Shown piece after piece: positions 19,214 through 28,215 of a stretch of DNA of 64,000 bases. The stretch spans positions 95,808 to 159,807 of the forward strand of contig JAPLFH010000009.1 of the NCBI GenBank assembly GCA_026390815.1. The letters are read 5' to 3'. Source of the DNA: Ignavibacteriales bacterium (GTDB taxonomy: Bacteria; Bacteroidota; Ignavibacteria; Ignavibacteriales; SURF-24). Position numbers and translations under genes: made by a program. Each line of letters starts with the position of its first letter. The first letter of the stretch is position 1. The notes below the pieces were generated by a model. It saw nothing but the letters and a program-made list of their open reading frames with translations. It was not told the DNA's origin and did not search any database.

Positions 19214-21199
19214 ATGAAACGCATTACATTTTTTTATTTGCTTTTTTTTGTAGCATCCAGTTCTTTTTTCTATCCACAAATATCCACCCGAAAAGGTTGG
19301 TGGAAATTTGACGATCAAACTAATCCGCTTAAAGCTGAGATAGGTTTTGGAAATGATTTGCAATTAGTTGGAACACATCAAACTATTGCTGGACCAGATT
19401 CCCAAAACAATGCGGTAAAAATAGGACCCGGAAGCTACTATAAGTTATATCATGGTATTCAGCCTAATGGAGGTGGTGTTCGTGTAAATGAATACAGCAT
19501 CCAAATTGATTTTCGTATTCCTGAGTTGAACATCTGGCATTGTTTCTTCCAAACAGATACAACAAATGGAAGTGACGGAGATTGTTTTATAAATCCATCC
19601 GGTAATATTGGAGTGGGTGTAACCGGATATTCTGAACACACAATTGTTACCAATGAGTGGTACAGGTTGGTTATAGTAGTTCAAAATGGAACGCAGTACA
19701 AATATTATTTAGATGGTCAGCTTTTTAACGATGGAGCAAATCAGGCTATAGATGGTAGATTTGCGCTTGATAATTTACTCCTTATTTTTGATGATGATGA
19801 TGGAGAAGACGGTGTAATTGATTGTGCCGAAATTGCAATTTGGGACCATGCACTTACCGCCCAGGAAGTGTTTGCATTAGGAAGTTTCCATGAGATTGAT
19901 GTTACTCCACCAAACCCTGTAAGCGATTTATCAGTCAGTCCATTAGAATATCAGAATTTAGTAATTTGGACTGATGTGCCAGGTGAAAATGGCGAGGTTT
20001 ATGACATTTATTATTCTGAAAAACCGATAACTGATATAACTAAGGCGGAAGTACTTACCTTAGGTATTCCGGAAAACACACAAGCCAAGGAACAAATTCT
20101 TCGCTCAGCAGGCACTGACCAGGATTTAACTTATTACTATGCTATAGTTTGTAAAGATTATGCAGGTAATTATTCTGAACCGTTCTATTTGAATACGCCA
20201 ACTATTAATAAAGGAAAGGGAGTTCCAACTATAGCAAACTCTGCACCTGCTAATTTCAAAGCAGATGGAGATTTGGCAGAATGGGCATCCGTCCCTCAAT
20301 TTAGAATTATTTTTTCGGAAGGAACTGGTTTTCCTGCTGTAAACGGAAGCTTTGATGGTGACGCAGATATAAGTGGAATTGCTTACTTTGCGATGGATAA
20401 AGATAACTTTTACTTTGCTGCAGATATTACAGATGATATTTACTCTTGGAAAGCAACTAATGATCCTTGGATGAACGACTGTGTCGATCTTTTCATCGGT
20501 TTATTTGATTCTCACAGAACTTTCTTTGACAGTTACGAACGTGGTGCAACTCCTCATTATCAAATTCGCTTTGATCAAGAAAGGGTTACCACATTCTATA
20601 GCGATAGTTTATTATTGCTCGGTCCTAATTATTACTTCACAGAAAAGTTTCCTACAGGATATATGTTTGAAGCAAAAATTCCATTCGTTGATATAGCAAA
20701 AAAACGAAATTATTATTACACTGGAGCAAAGGATAGTGTTTTTGTACCACAAGAAGGAATGAAAATCCCGGTTGATTTCTCAATTAATGATGCTGATGCA
20801 ACTGGTGACAGGGAAGTAGTTTTCACTTATTCACCTTATAATGAAGACCAATCCTGGCAAGACCCAACACGCTGGTTATGGACATGGATTGGTAACAAAA
20901 TGATTCCTGATGATGTTAATGATACAAAAATTATAAACAGTTATAACTTAGCTCAGAACTATCCGAATCCGTTCAACCCGTCAACTAAGATTACATATTC
21001 GCTTCAAAATCCTGAGTTAGTTACATTGAAAATATTTGATGTTCTTGGACGAGAAGTTGCAACCTTAGTAAATCAATATCAAACAGCAGGCAACCATACT
21101 GTAAGTTTTAATGCAGGTAGTCTTGGTAGCGGAATTTACTTCTACAAAATTGAAGCTGGTTCATTCCAAAGTGTTAAGAAATTGATGTTATTAAAGTAA
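19214..21199 (+). CDS. Secreted LamG-like / CBM9-like protein with T9SS sorting domain
   Basis: The 661-residue protein has a signal peptide, a LamG-like domain (about 27-220) paralogous to that of 17784-19037 (both with GWWKFDD, WYRLV and DDDG(E/D)DG), a fibronectin-like domain (about 230-325), a family 9 carbohydrate-binding/DOMON-like domain (about 345-565; 'FKADGDLAEWASVPQFRI', 'DDIYSWKATNDPWMNDCVDLFIGLFD') and a T9SS sorting domain (about 580-661; QNYPNPFNPSTKITYSL ... GIYFYKIEAGSFQSVKKLMLLK). It is a surface or secreted sugar-binding protein by domain content. Its position directly after its paralogue indicates tandem duplication with different C-terminal fusions. Confidence 0.9.
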   Translation: MKRITFFYLLFFVASSSFFYPQISTRKGWWKFDDQTNPLKAEIGFGNDLQLVGTHQTIAGPDSQNNAVKIGPGSYYKLYHGIQPNGGGVRVNEYSIQIDFRIPELNIWHCFFQTDTTNGSDGDCFINPSGNIGVGVTGYSEHTIVTNEWYRLVIVVQNGTQYKYYLDGQLFNDGANQAIDGRFALDNLLLIFDDDDGEDGVIDCAEIAIWDHALTAQEVFALGSFHEIDVTPPNPVSDLSVSPLEYQNLVIWTDVPGENGEVYDIYYSEKPITDITKAEVLTLGIPENTQAKEQILRSAGTDQDLTYYYAIVCKDYAGNYSEPFYLNTPTINKGKGVPTIANSAPANFKADGDLAEWASVPQFRIIFSEGTGFPAVNGSFDGDADISGIAYFAMDKDNFYFAADITDDIYSWKATNDPWMNDCVDLFIGLFDSHRTFFDSYERGATPHYQIRFDQERVTTFYSDSLLLLGPNYYFTEKFPTGYMFEAKIPFVDIAKKRNYYYTGAKDSVFVPQEGMKIPVDFSINDADATGDREVVFTYSPYNEDQSWQDPTRWLWTWIGNKMIPDDVNDTKIINSYNLAQNYPNPFNPSTKITYSLQNPELVTLKIFDVLGREVATLVNQYQTAGNHTVSFNAGSLGSGIYFYKIEAGSFQSVKKLMLLK

Positions 21200-21225
21200 A
21201 TTTTTGTTGTTATTTATAGCAAGTA

Positions 21226-21255
21226 CAACAAACCTCTCCTTTGAGAGGTTTGTTG
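21226..21255 (+). terminator. Intrinsic-type hairpin after the second LamG-like gene
   Basis: CAACAAACCTCTC (21226-21238) and GAGAGGTTTGTTG (21243-21255) form a perfect 13-bp stem with a 4-nt loop, 27 bp after the stop codon. It separates this gene from the exonuclease-fold gene and argues against an upstream start for the latter. Confidence 0.7.
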
Positions 21256-21288
21256 ACTATAACCATCTGTAACCAAAGTAAATTATTT

Positions 21289-22155
21289 ATGAAAAAATAT
21301 ATTAAATCATTTGCCACAATACTATTCATATTTATCATAATATCAGCAAGTGTATTTCCACAGCCTATCAGAGTAATGACATTCAATATAAGGCTTGATA
21401 GTCCGGATGATGGAGAAAATATCTGGAAAAATCGGAAGGCAAATCTTACAAGCATGATAGAATTTTATAAAGCAGATTTGGTTGGTCTCCAGGAAGCACA
21501 AAAACATCAAATTGATTTTATTATGAAATCGTTACCTGGGTATGGTTGGTTTGGTGTTGGACGGGATGATGGAAAAGAAAAAGGAGAATTCACTGCCATT
21601 TTATTTCGTAAGGACAGATTTGATACATTAGAGACTTCAACTTTCTGGTGTTCGAACACACCGGAACATCCTGGTTTAGGTTGGGATGCAGCATATCAAA
21701 GAATTACTACTTTGGGAAAGTTTAAAGACAAACTAACAGATAAAGCATTTTATTTGTTTAACACTCACTTAGATAATGAAGGAACAATAGCAAGATTTGA
21801 AAGCGCAAAACTCATTAAGAAAAAAATGCAAATTCTTTGCTCTAATTATCCTATCATATTAACAGGCGATTTTAATTCAACTCCTGATTCAGAACCTTAC
21901 CAAATAATTGTTTCAACTTCAGATATTGACACATCTTTAAAACTGGTAGATTCCCATTCAGTTACCAAAGGCAAACCTTTTGGTCCAAGTGGAACGTTTA
22001 CCGGATTTGATCTTAATGCAAAACCGAAAGAGCCGATTGATTTTATTTTTGTAAGAAAGGGAATTACAGTTTTATCCCATGGAACTCTCTCAGATTCTTT
22101 TGATGGCTATCTTCCTTCGGATCATTACCCGGTTTTAGCTGAAATTATTTTATAA
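21289..22155 (+). CDS. Secreted endonuclease/exonuclease/phosphatase-family protein
   Basis: A signal peptide (MKKYIKSFATILFIFIIISA) precedes an EEP domain: 'MTFNIRLDSPDDGENIW', 'LVGLQEAQKHQIDFI', 'NTHLDNEG', 'ILTGDFNSTPDSEPY' and 'PSDHYPVLAE', all catalytic positions of the DNase I/exonuclease III-like fold (Glu in QEA, Asp and Asn in GDFN, final DH). Members cut DNA, phosphoinositides or sugar phosphates; the secreted ones in this group are often annotated as endonucleases. The start at 21289 was taken because an upstream TTG lies inside a terminator hairpin and would spoil the signal peptide. Confidence 0.9.
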   Translation: MKKYIKSFATILFIFIIISASVFPQPIRVMTFNIRLDSPDDGENIWKNRKANLTSMIEFYKADLVGLQEAQKHQIDFIMKSLPGYGWFGVGRDDGKEKGEFTAILFRKDRFDTLETSTFWCSNTPEHPGLGWDAAYQRITTLGKFKDKLTDKAFYLFNTHLDNEGTIARFESAKLIKKKMQILCSNYPIILTGDFNSTPDSEPYQIIVSTSDIDTSLKLVDSHSVTKGKPFGPSGTFTGFDLNAKPKEPIDFIFVRKGITVLSHGTLSDSFDGYLPSDHYPVLAEIIL

Positions 22156-22382
22156 TATCGCTGAAGATTTGTGTTCTAAAATTATTAGATATAAATAATC
22201 CAATTATCCTGATAACCAGATATTCCATTGCAATGTAATTGTTTAAGTTAAATTGTTGTAAAATTAAACCTACGATTATCCATTGGGTAAATTTGAAGAG
22301 TTTAATGTTTTTTCTTCCATTTGATTTTCACTCACATCCTTAGTAATTTTACCTCAAAATTATAATTTAAAAAGGAGGACTT

Positions 22383-22799
22383 ATGTCTCGAGATAACGGT
22401 ATGGGAAAAGGACTATTGGTTGGCTTCCTGGCTGGTTCTGCAATTGGTGCTATCATCGCATTACTTTATGCTCCAAAGAGTGGTAAAGAATTAAGAGGTG
22501 ATTTAAAAGAAAAGACTGATGAATTCCTTGATGATGCACAGGAATATTTAGTAACCGCCAAGCAAAAAGCTACGGAAATAATAAACGATGGTAAAAAGAA
22601 ATCTGAACGATTAGTAGCAGATGCTAAAACAAAAGTTGATGTATTACTTCAGGATGCAGAAAAAGTTTTAACTGAAGCAAAAAGCAAGGCTGTTGATTAT
22701 GTTTCCAGTGGAAAAGAAACAGTTGCTAAGGAAAGCGAAAAACTTAAAAGCGCTTTCAAAGCCGGTGTAGATGCCTATAAAAGTGAAACTAAATCTTAA
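22383..22799 (+). CDS. YtxH-domain protein (general-stress type)
   Basis: The 138-residue protein starts with one glycine-rich TM helix (about 9-30, 'GLLVGFLAGSAIGAIIALLYAPKSGKELR', the YtxH/GvpP signature), followed by an amphipathic Lys/Glu/Ala-rich coiled coil (about 35-138) with repeated 'A.. KV..LL.DAEKVL' patterns. Homologues are stress-induced membrane-associated proteins of unknown mechanism. AAGGAGG lies 8 bp before the ATG. It forms a pair with the DUF948-like gene 9 bp downstream, a common neighbourhood. Confidence 0.85.
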   Translation: MSRDNGMGKGLLVGFLAGSAIGAIIALLYAPKSGKELRGDLKEKTDEFLDDAQEYLVTAKQKATEIINDGKKKSERLVADAKTKVDVLLQDAEKVLTEAKSKAVDYVSSGKETVAKESEKLKSAFKAGVDAYKSETKS

Positions 22800-22808
22800 G
22801 CGTCAATA

Positions 22809-23201
22809 ATGGAAATACTAATAAATATTTTAATTGCGTTACTATTGGTTGCTACAATTTTCTTGTATGTATACCTAATCCAATTTTTAAAGAAAAGTGC
22901 AACTGCAATAGAAAAATTACAGGAAGACGTTCATCAACTAAAAGTAAATTTTGATCCGGTTCTGTCTAATTTGAATTCGATAAGTGACAGCATTGCAAGT
23001 GTTTCAAATGTCATCGACAATCAAGTTTCGACTTTAGGAAATCTCGTTGATCAAGTTAAAGTAAAAATAGAAAGTCTTCTGAACATTGATAAAAAAATTA
23101 TAGAAAGCTTTGAAGATTCTCCTATTGCCGATCTGTATAGAAAACTTAAAGGCGCATCAAAAGGTGCCTCGGCGTTTTGGGATACTTACAAAAGAAAATA
23201 A
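22809..23201 (+). CDS. DUF948-like membrane protein
   Basis: A single N-terminal TM helix (about 3-25, 'LINILIALLLVATIFLYVYL') is followed by heptad-rich helices ('AIEKLQEDVHQLKVNFDPVLSNLNSISDSIASVSNVIDNQ') and a short 'LYRKLKGASKGASAFWDTY' tail. This is the layout of DUF948 proteins, which are usually encoded beside YtxH proteins as here. No catalytic residues are visible; a scaffolding or stress role is likely. Confidence 0.75.
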   Translation: MEILINILIALLLVATIFLYVYLIQFLKKSATAIEKLQEDVHQLKVNFDPVLSNLNSISDSIASVSNVIDNQVSTLGNLVDQVKVKIESLLNIDKKIIESFEDSPIADLYRKLKGASKGASAFWDTYKRK

Positions 23202-23235
23202 CTGATTCGTTGAATTAAAAATTTCTGGAGGTCAC

Positions 23236-25326
23236 TTGAAAGAATACGGACCGGAAGCAATCCGGAATATTGCGCTCATTGGGCATGGTGGAAGCGGTAA
23301 AACTTCACTGTCTGAACTAATCCTTTTTACTGCCGGCGAAATAAATAGAATTGGAAAAATTGAGGAGGGAAATACTGTATCAGATTATAATCCAAACGAA
23401 ATCGAAAGACAAATCTCAATAACTGCTGCTCCGCTTCATATTGAATGGAATAACACCAAAATAAATTTTATTGATACGCCTGGTTATTCTGATTTTGTCG
23501 GTCAGGTTAAAGGATCGCTAAGAATTGTTGATACTGCTGTTTCAATAATCAAATCAGCAGAAGGTGTTGAAGTTGGAACTGAAACAACATGGAATTTTGT
23601 AAAAAACTATAATCTTCCCGCAGCAATTATCATCAACAAAATAGATAATGAGCACTCCAAATTTGCTGAAACGGTAAAATCAACTAAAGAAATTTTGCAT
23701 CCGGATGTTACAGTTATAACTTATCCGGTACGTGAAGGAATGAACTTCGATACTGTAATCGATATTTTGAAAATGAAAGCTTATACTTATGGAGATGCAG
23801 GAAGTAGGAAAGTAACGGAAGCAGAAATTCCTGCCGACAAAAAAGCAGATGTAGAAAAATTGAGAGAAGAATTAGTTGAAAAGATTGCGGAATCCAGCGA
23901 AGATTTAATGAATAAATTTTTTGAGAATGGTACATTGACTGATGAAGAATTAATCCAGGGATTAAAAATTGCAATATTGAAGAGAAGTCTTATCCCGGTA
24001 TTTGCTATATCGGCAACTAAAGGTGTTGGCGTAAATAATTTTATTGATTTTGTGAATAAGTATTTTCCAACTCCTTTAGAAAGAGGAAATGTTGAAGCTA
24101 AATTAAAAGATAAGGGAACAAAAATATCTCTACCTTGTGATGCAAAAGCTGAACCTGTTTTATTTATTTTTAAAACTTTGTTGGAACAACATGTTGGAGA
24201 ACTTTCTTTTTTCAAAGTTTTTTCCGGAACTGTAACACCTGGACTCGATCTTATTAATCAATCAAATGTAAAGACAGAAAGACTTGGTCAGTTATTTATG
24301 ATGAACGGAAAAAACAGGCAGGATATTGCGCATGTTTTAGCTGGTGATATTGGTGCGGTAGTTAAATTGAAAGATACACATACCAACAATACACTTTCAT
24401 CTAAAAACTTTGCAGTTATTATAGATCCAATTGTATTTCCGGATCCAATCATTCACGAAGCAGTTGTTCCTAAAGCTAAAGGGGATGAAGATAAAATTTC
24501 TGCAGGTTTGCACACTTTGCACGAAGAAGACCCAACATTCATTTCCAAATTCGATCCTGAACTTAGCCAGACAGTTGCTTCCGGACAAGGAGAACTTCAG
24601 TTGCAGCTTGCTGTTAAATTACTAAAAGATCGTTATGGAGTTGATGTTGATTTGAAAGAACCCAAAATTCCTTACAGAGAAACAATTAAAGGCAGGTGCG
24701 ATGAAGCTGAATACAAACATAAAAAACAATCCGGTGGGCGCGGGCAATTTGGTCACGTCTTCTTAAAATTGGAACCATTACCACGCGGTGGCGATTTCCA
24801 ATTTGTTAATGCAATTGTTGGTGGTGTAATTCCTGGTAGATTTATTCCTGCCGTTGAAAAAGGAATTATCGAAACAATGACAAAAGGAATCTTATCCGGT
24901 TCTAAAATGGTTGATATTAAAGTAACACTTTACTTTGGTTCATTCCACGATGTTGATTCAGATGAAATTTCTTTCAAGATCGCCGGTGCGCAAGCATTTA
25001 AAAAAGGATTCCTGGACGCAAGACCAGTACTTCTTGAACCTATTTATGAAGTTGAAGTAAAAGTACCAGATGAATTTATGGGTGACGTTATGGGAAATCT
25101 TTCTAGCCGTCGTGGAAAAATATTAGGAATGGATTCAGATGGTCCATTCCAGATTATTAAGGCAAATGTTCCTTTATCCGAACTTTATAAATATTCAACA
25201 CACCTCCGCAGTTTAACTTCCGGTAGAGGAATGTATAAAGCAAAATTTTCTTATTACGAAGAGATTCCAAAGGAAGTTGAAGCGAAAGTAATTGAAGAGT
25301 ATAAGAAATCGAAAGAAGAAGAATAA
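23236..25326 (+). CDS. Elongation factor G-like translational GTPase
   Basis: The 696-residue protein has all EF-G domains: GTPase with G1 GHGGSGKTS, G3 DTPGYSDF, G4 NKID and G5 SATKG; domain II; and domains III-V ending 'HLRSLTSGRGMYKAKFSYYEEIP'. The G1 box differs from the AHIDAGKTT of canonical FusA, and there is no N-terminal rps12-7-fusA operon here, so this is the EF-G-like paralogue class (EF-G2 type) rather than the main elongation factor. Such paralogues bind ribosomes but their role varies. Start codon is TTG at 23236 with GGAGG 5 bp upstream. Confidence 0.88.
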   Translation: MKEYGPEAIRNIALIGHGGSGKTSLSELILFTAGEINRIGKIEEGNTVSDYNPNEIERQISITAAPLHIEWNNTKINFIDTPGYSDFVGQVKGSLRIVDTAVSIIKSAEGVEVGTETTWNFVKNYNLPAAIIINKIDNEHSKFAETVKSTKEILHPDVTVITYPVREGMNFDTVIDILKMKAYTYGDAGSRKVTEAEIPADKKADVEKLREELVEKIAESSEDLMNKFFENGTLTDEELIQGLKIAILKRSLIPVFAISATKGVGVNNFIDFVNKYFPTPLERGNVEAKLKDKGTKISLPCDAKAEPVLFIFKTLLEQHVGELSFFKVFSGTVTPGLDLINQSNVKTERLGQLFMMNGKNRQDIAHVLAGDIGAVVKLKDTHTNNTLSSKNFAVIIDPIVFPDPIIHEAVVPKAKGDEDKISAGLHTLHEEDPTFISKFDPELSQTVASGQGELQLQLAVKLLKDRYGVDVDLKEPKIPYRETIKGRCDEAEYKHKKQSGGRGQFGHVFLKLEPLPRGGDFQFVNAIVGGVIPGRFIPAVEKGIIETMTKGILSGSKMVDIKVTLYFGSFHDVDSDEISFKIAGAQAFKKGFLDARPVLLEPIYEVEVKVPDEFMGDVMGNLSSRRGKILGMDSDGPFQIIKANVPLSELYKYSTHLRSLTSGRGMYKAKFSYYEEIPKEVEAKVIEEYKKSKEEE

Positions 25327-25349
25327 TTTCTTTTGATTAAATCTATTTT

Positions 25350-25376
25350 AATAACCCCGATTTAGTCGGGGTTATT
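25350..25376 (+). terminator. Rho-independent terminator
   Basis: AATAACCCCGA (25350-25360) and TCGGGGTTATT (25366-25376) form a perfect 11-bp stem with a TTTAG loop, followed by TATTTTAT, 23 bp after the EF-G-like stop codon. Confidence 0.88.
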
Positions 25377-25401
25377 TATTTTATACAGTTGAGAGGTTAC
25401 A

Positions 25402-25905
25402 ATGGATAGACTTTGGTCACCTTGGCGTTCGAAATATATTGATTCATTTGCTGATGGGAAAAAACCTGATAGCTGCATTTTCTGCAATCAGAAAGAATCA
25501 GATGTGAATGACAAAAATAATCTTATCGTGTATAAAGACAAACTTACATTTGTTGTTTTAAATCTATATCCATATAACAATGGACATATGATGGTTATCC
25601 CTTATAGGCATACAGATGATTTTTCAAGTATAACTCAGGAAGAAAATATTGAGTTGATGAAAAATTTACAGCTATCAGTAAAAGCGCTCGCGATTGCAAT
25701 ACATCCGGATGGTTATAACATTGGTGCAAATTTAGGAAGAGTATCTGGTGCTGGAATTGACCAGCATATTCATTTTCATATCGTTCCGCGCTGGAATGGT
25801 GATATGAATTTTATGCCTGTAATAGGAGAAGTGAAAGTTATTTCTCAGGATTTGCTGGAAACAAAAACTAAGTTGCTTAATGCTTTTAAGGAAATAGTAA
25901 AATAA
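25402..25905 (+). CDS. HIT-family hydrolase/nucleotidyltransferase
   Basis: The 167-residue protein carries the histidine triad HIHFHIVPRW (about 121-130) and the upstream 'CIFCNQKESD' and 'VVLNLYPYNNGHMMVIPYRH' segments of the HIT family, closest in form to the Ap4A-phosphorylase/galactose-uridylyl-like branch ('LWSPWRSKYI' start). It acts on adenylylated or dinucleoside compounds; the natural substrate is not indicated. Two cysteines (CIFC) and downstream His may bind Zn. It is preceded by the terminator of the EF-G-like gene, so it is a separate unit. Confidence 0.93.
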   Translation: MDRLWSPWRSKYIDSFADGKKPDSCIFCNQKESDVNDKNNLIVYKDKLTFVVLNLYPYNNGHMMVIPYRHTDDFSSITQEENIELMKNLQLSVKALAIAIHPDGYNIGANLGRVSGAGIDQHIHFHIVPRWNGDMNFMPVIGEVKVISQDLLETKTKLLNAFKEIVK

Positions 25906-26010
25906 TATTGAATTCAAGAATTTGTACATTCAATATTACATGATCATTATTTATAATTCAATCTACTCGGTTGCTAATTTCAATTTATCCAATTTTCCAG
26001 TTTCGTTAAA

Positions 26011-27147
26011 ATGAAAATTTTATTAGCTCCAAATAGTTTTAAGGAATGCTCAAGTTCTGTAGAAATTGCAAGTTACTTTACTCAAGCACTACACCAACTT
26101 TCCAAATTAAGAAAATTTGATCTCTCAATTATTAGTAAACCCATCTCTGACGGAGGAGATGGTTTTCTTGATGTATGCAAAGAACTTTTCGATTTACAAA
26201 TTATTCAATTCCAAATTACAACACCGTACAATAATGAAAAGATTAACTGCCCGATTGGTTATTCTGAAAAATTAAAAACTATTTTTATTGAATCAGCCAA
26301 AGTACTTGGACTAAAATTAGTTCCAGCAGAAAATCGTTTACCACTTTTTCTTAGTTCAAAAGGAATGGGAGAATTGTTTAATCAAATTTCAGAATTGCAA
26401 CAATCACATAAAATCAATTTAAATAAAGTAGTTATTGGAATTGGTGGAACAAGTACAACAGATTTTGGAATTGGAATGTGCGCTCAACTTGGGATGAAAA
26501 TTTTTAATGAAAATGATATTGAACTTGCAGCACTACCAAAATATTTTGCAAATGTAAAAAGAATTGAATGGAAGAAACCTGTATTTGAATTTGATATCGA
26601 AGTTATCCTTGATGTTAATATTCCTTTGCTCGGCTCATCCGGAACAAGCAGAATATTTTCTCCACAAAAAGGTGCTTCTGCTGAAGTTGTTGAGGAATTG
26701 GAAAAAGGATTGCGAAATATTGTTGATATTCTTACCGGTGAAAAGAAAAATAATTTAAGTGGTGCAGGTGGTGGTCTTGCCGGAGCATTTTATTATTTTC
26801 TTGATGCTAAATACAAATTTGCAAAAAGTTTTATTACCGAAGATTTAGGAATTAACGATGAAATAAAACCTGATTTAATTATTACAGGTGAAGGACAATT
26901 CGATTCGCAATCTTTTTTTGATAAAGCTACTTCTGTTGTAATTGATAAGTATAAAAGCTCTGGGAAACCAATTTTTGTTTGCTGTGGAATTGTAAAGGAT
27001 ATAGGTGAACTGAAAAATTATGCCAACATCTACTTTATTGAATTGTCTGAATTCTTTAGAAGCAAGGATGAATCAATTAAAGAAATTAAAAAAGGAATTC
27101 ATTTAGCCAGCGAAGAGATTATTAAAAAATACTTATCAAACAATTAG
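26011..27147 (+). CDS. Glycerate kinase (type II / GlxK family)
   Basis: The 378-residue protein begins 'MKILLAPNSFKECSSS' (the family's APDSFKGxLS start) and contains 'PISDGGDGFLDV', 'GIGGTSTTDFGIGMCAQLG' and the catalytic 'GEGQFDSQSFFDKA' (about 294-307), matching bacterial glycerate 2-kinase (GlxK/GarK). It phosphorylates glycerate to 2-phosphoglycerate, feeding glycolysis. Full length. There are 104 bp upstream for its own promoter; no glyoxylate or garate genes are adjacent. Confidence 0.9.
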   Translation: MKILLAPNSFKECSSSVEIASYFTQALHQLSKLRKFDLSIISKPISDGGDGFLDVCKELFDLQIIQFQITTPYNNEKINCPIGYSEKLKTIFIESAKVLGLKLVPAENRLPLFLSSKGMGELFNQISELQQSHKINLNKVVIGIGGTSTTDFGIGMCAQLGMKIFNENDIELAALPKYFANVKRIEWKKPVFEFDIEVILDVNIPLLGSSGTSRIFSPQKGASAEVVEELEKGLRNIVDILTGEKKNNLSGAGGGLAGAFYYFLDAKYKFAKSFITEDLGINDEIKPDLIITGEGQFDSQSFFDKATSVVIDKYKSSGKPIFVCCGIVKDIGELKNYANIYFIELSEFFRSKDESIKEIKKGIHLASEEIIKKYLSNN

Positions 27148-27240
27148 TCTATTAATTCTTCTATTTTGCACTACGATTTTAAGCATTATATTTAACAATA
27201 AAATTCTAAAAAAAATAAAAAGATAGTAAAGGAAAAATCA

Positions 27241-28161
27241 ATGACGGAAAATTTTGAAAAGCTTGAAAAACTAAGAGTCCCAGCTTTAGATGAAATACTT
27301 GGCGTTCCATTCAAAGTTCTAAAAGATGGATTTGTTCGGGTAATAGATTATTTAGGAAGCGATGAATCAATTGTTCAGGCTGCCAGAGTTTCTTATGGAA
27401 AAGGTACAAAGAAGCTAAGAGAAGATGAAGCACTTATCAGGTATCTAATTCGTCATCAACATACAACTCCATTGGAAATGTGTGAAATTAAATTACACTT
27501 ACGGGTTCCAATGGATTGCTGGCGCCAATGGATCCGCCATCGCACAGCAAACGTAAATGAATATTCTACTCGTTATTCAATTGCAATAGATGCCGCGGAA
27601 ACAACCGCTCCTGAAGAATGGAGAAAGCAGGCAATTACAAACAGGCAGGGAAGTGAAGGATTTTTAAGTGAAGATACTGGAGAAGAATTAACTCAAAGAG
27701 AATCTGAACTTCACAAAATGACCCGTGATGTTTATAATAAGAGAATTGAAGCTGGAGTTGCTCGTGAACAGGCGAGAAAAGATCTTCTTCTTTCCACATA
27801 CACAGAAGCTTATTGGAAAATTGATCTTCATAATTTGCTTCACTTTTTGGAACTTAGAATGGAAGTAAATGCACAATTAGAAATTAGAAAATATGCTGAA
27901 GTTATTTGCAACGAAATTGTAAAACGATGGTGCCCAATTACCTGGCAGGCTTTCTGGGATTATCAGATGAATGCGATGACTTTTTCTGGTCTTGAAATAA
28001 AAATAATTACAGCAATGATAAATAATGAAAATGAAATGATAACAAATTATGGTAAAGAGTTTGGGTGGTTAAAAGATGATGGAACAAAAAAAGTACAAAA
28101 CAGGGAATTATTTGAATTTGAGGAGAAATTGGAAAAGCTTAAAATTAAATCTCCTTGGTAA
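27241..28161 (+). CDS. thyX: FAD-dependent thymidylate synthase ThyX
   Basis: The 306-residue protein has the ThyX motif RHRTANVNEYSTRYS (about residues 99-113; canonical RHRxxSxNExSxRY, with Ala for the first Ser) and 'RHQHTTPLEMCEIKLHLRVPM'. ThyX makes dTMP from dUMP using methylene-THF and FAD/NADPH and yields THF. The protein is longer than the usual 220-250 residues because of an insertion around 120-160 (EEWRKQAITNRQGSEGF) and a C-terminal extension. GGAAAAATCA precedes the ATG. DHFR (31381) is two genes downstream, in the same pathway. Confidence 0.95.
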   Translation: MTENFEKLEKLRVPALDEILGVPFKVLKDGFVRVIDYLGSDESIVQAARVSYGKGTKKLREDEALIRYLIRHQHTTPLEMCEIKLHLRVPMDCWRQWIRHRTANVNEYSTRYSIAIDAAETTAPEEWRKQAITNRQGSEGFLSEDTGEELTQRESELHKMTRDVYNKRIEAGVAREQARKDLLLSTYTEAYWKIDLHNLLHFLELRMEVNAQLEIRKYAEVICNEIVKRWCPITWQAFWDYQMNAMTFSGLEIKIITAMINNENEMITNYGKEFGWLKDDGTKKVQNRELFEFEEKLEKLKIKSPW

Positions 28162-28215
28162 TTAATTATAAAATTATAACTCAATTTCGAATTGTAAATT
28201 AAACTAACAAATAAA

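Noticed and set aside
21241..21288. Upstream TTG start for the exonuclease-fold gene
   Set aside because: It lies inside a 13-bp terminator hairpin and puts 16 unrelated residues before a normal signal peptide.
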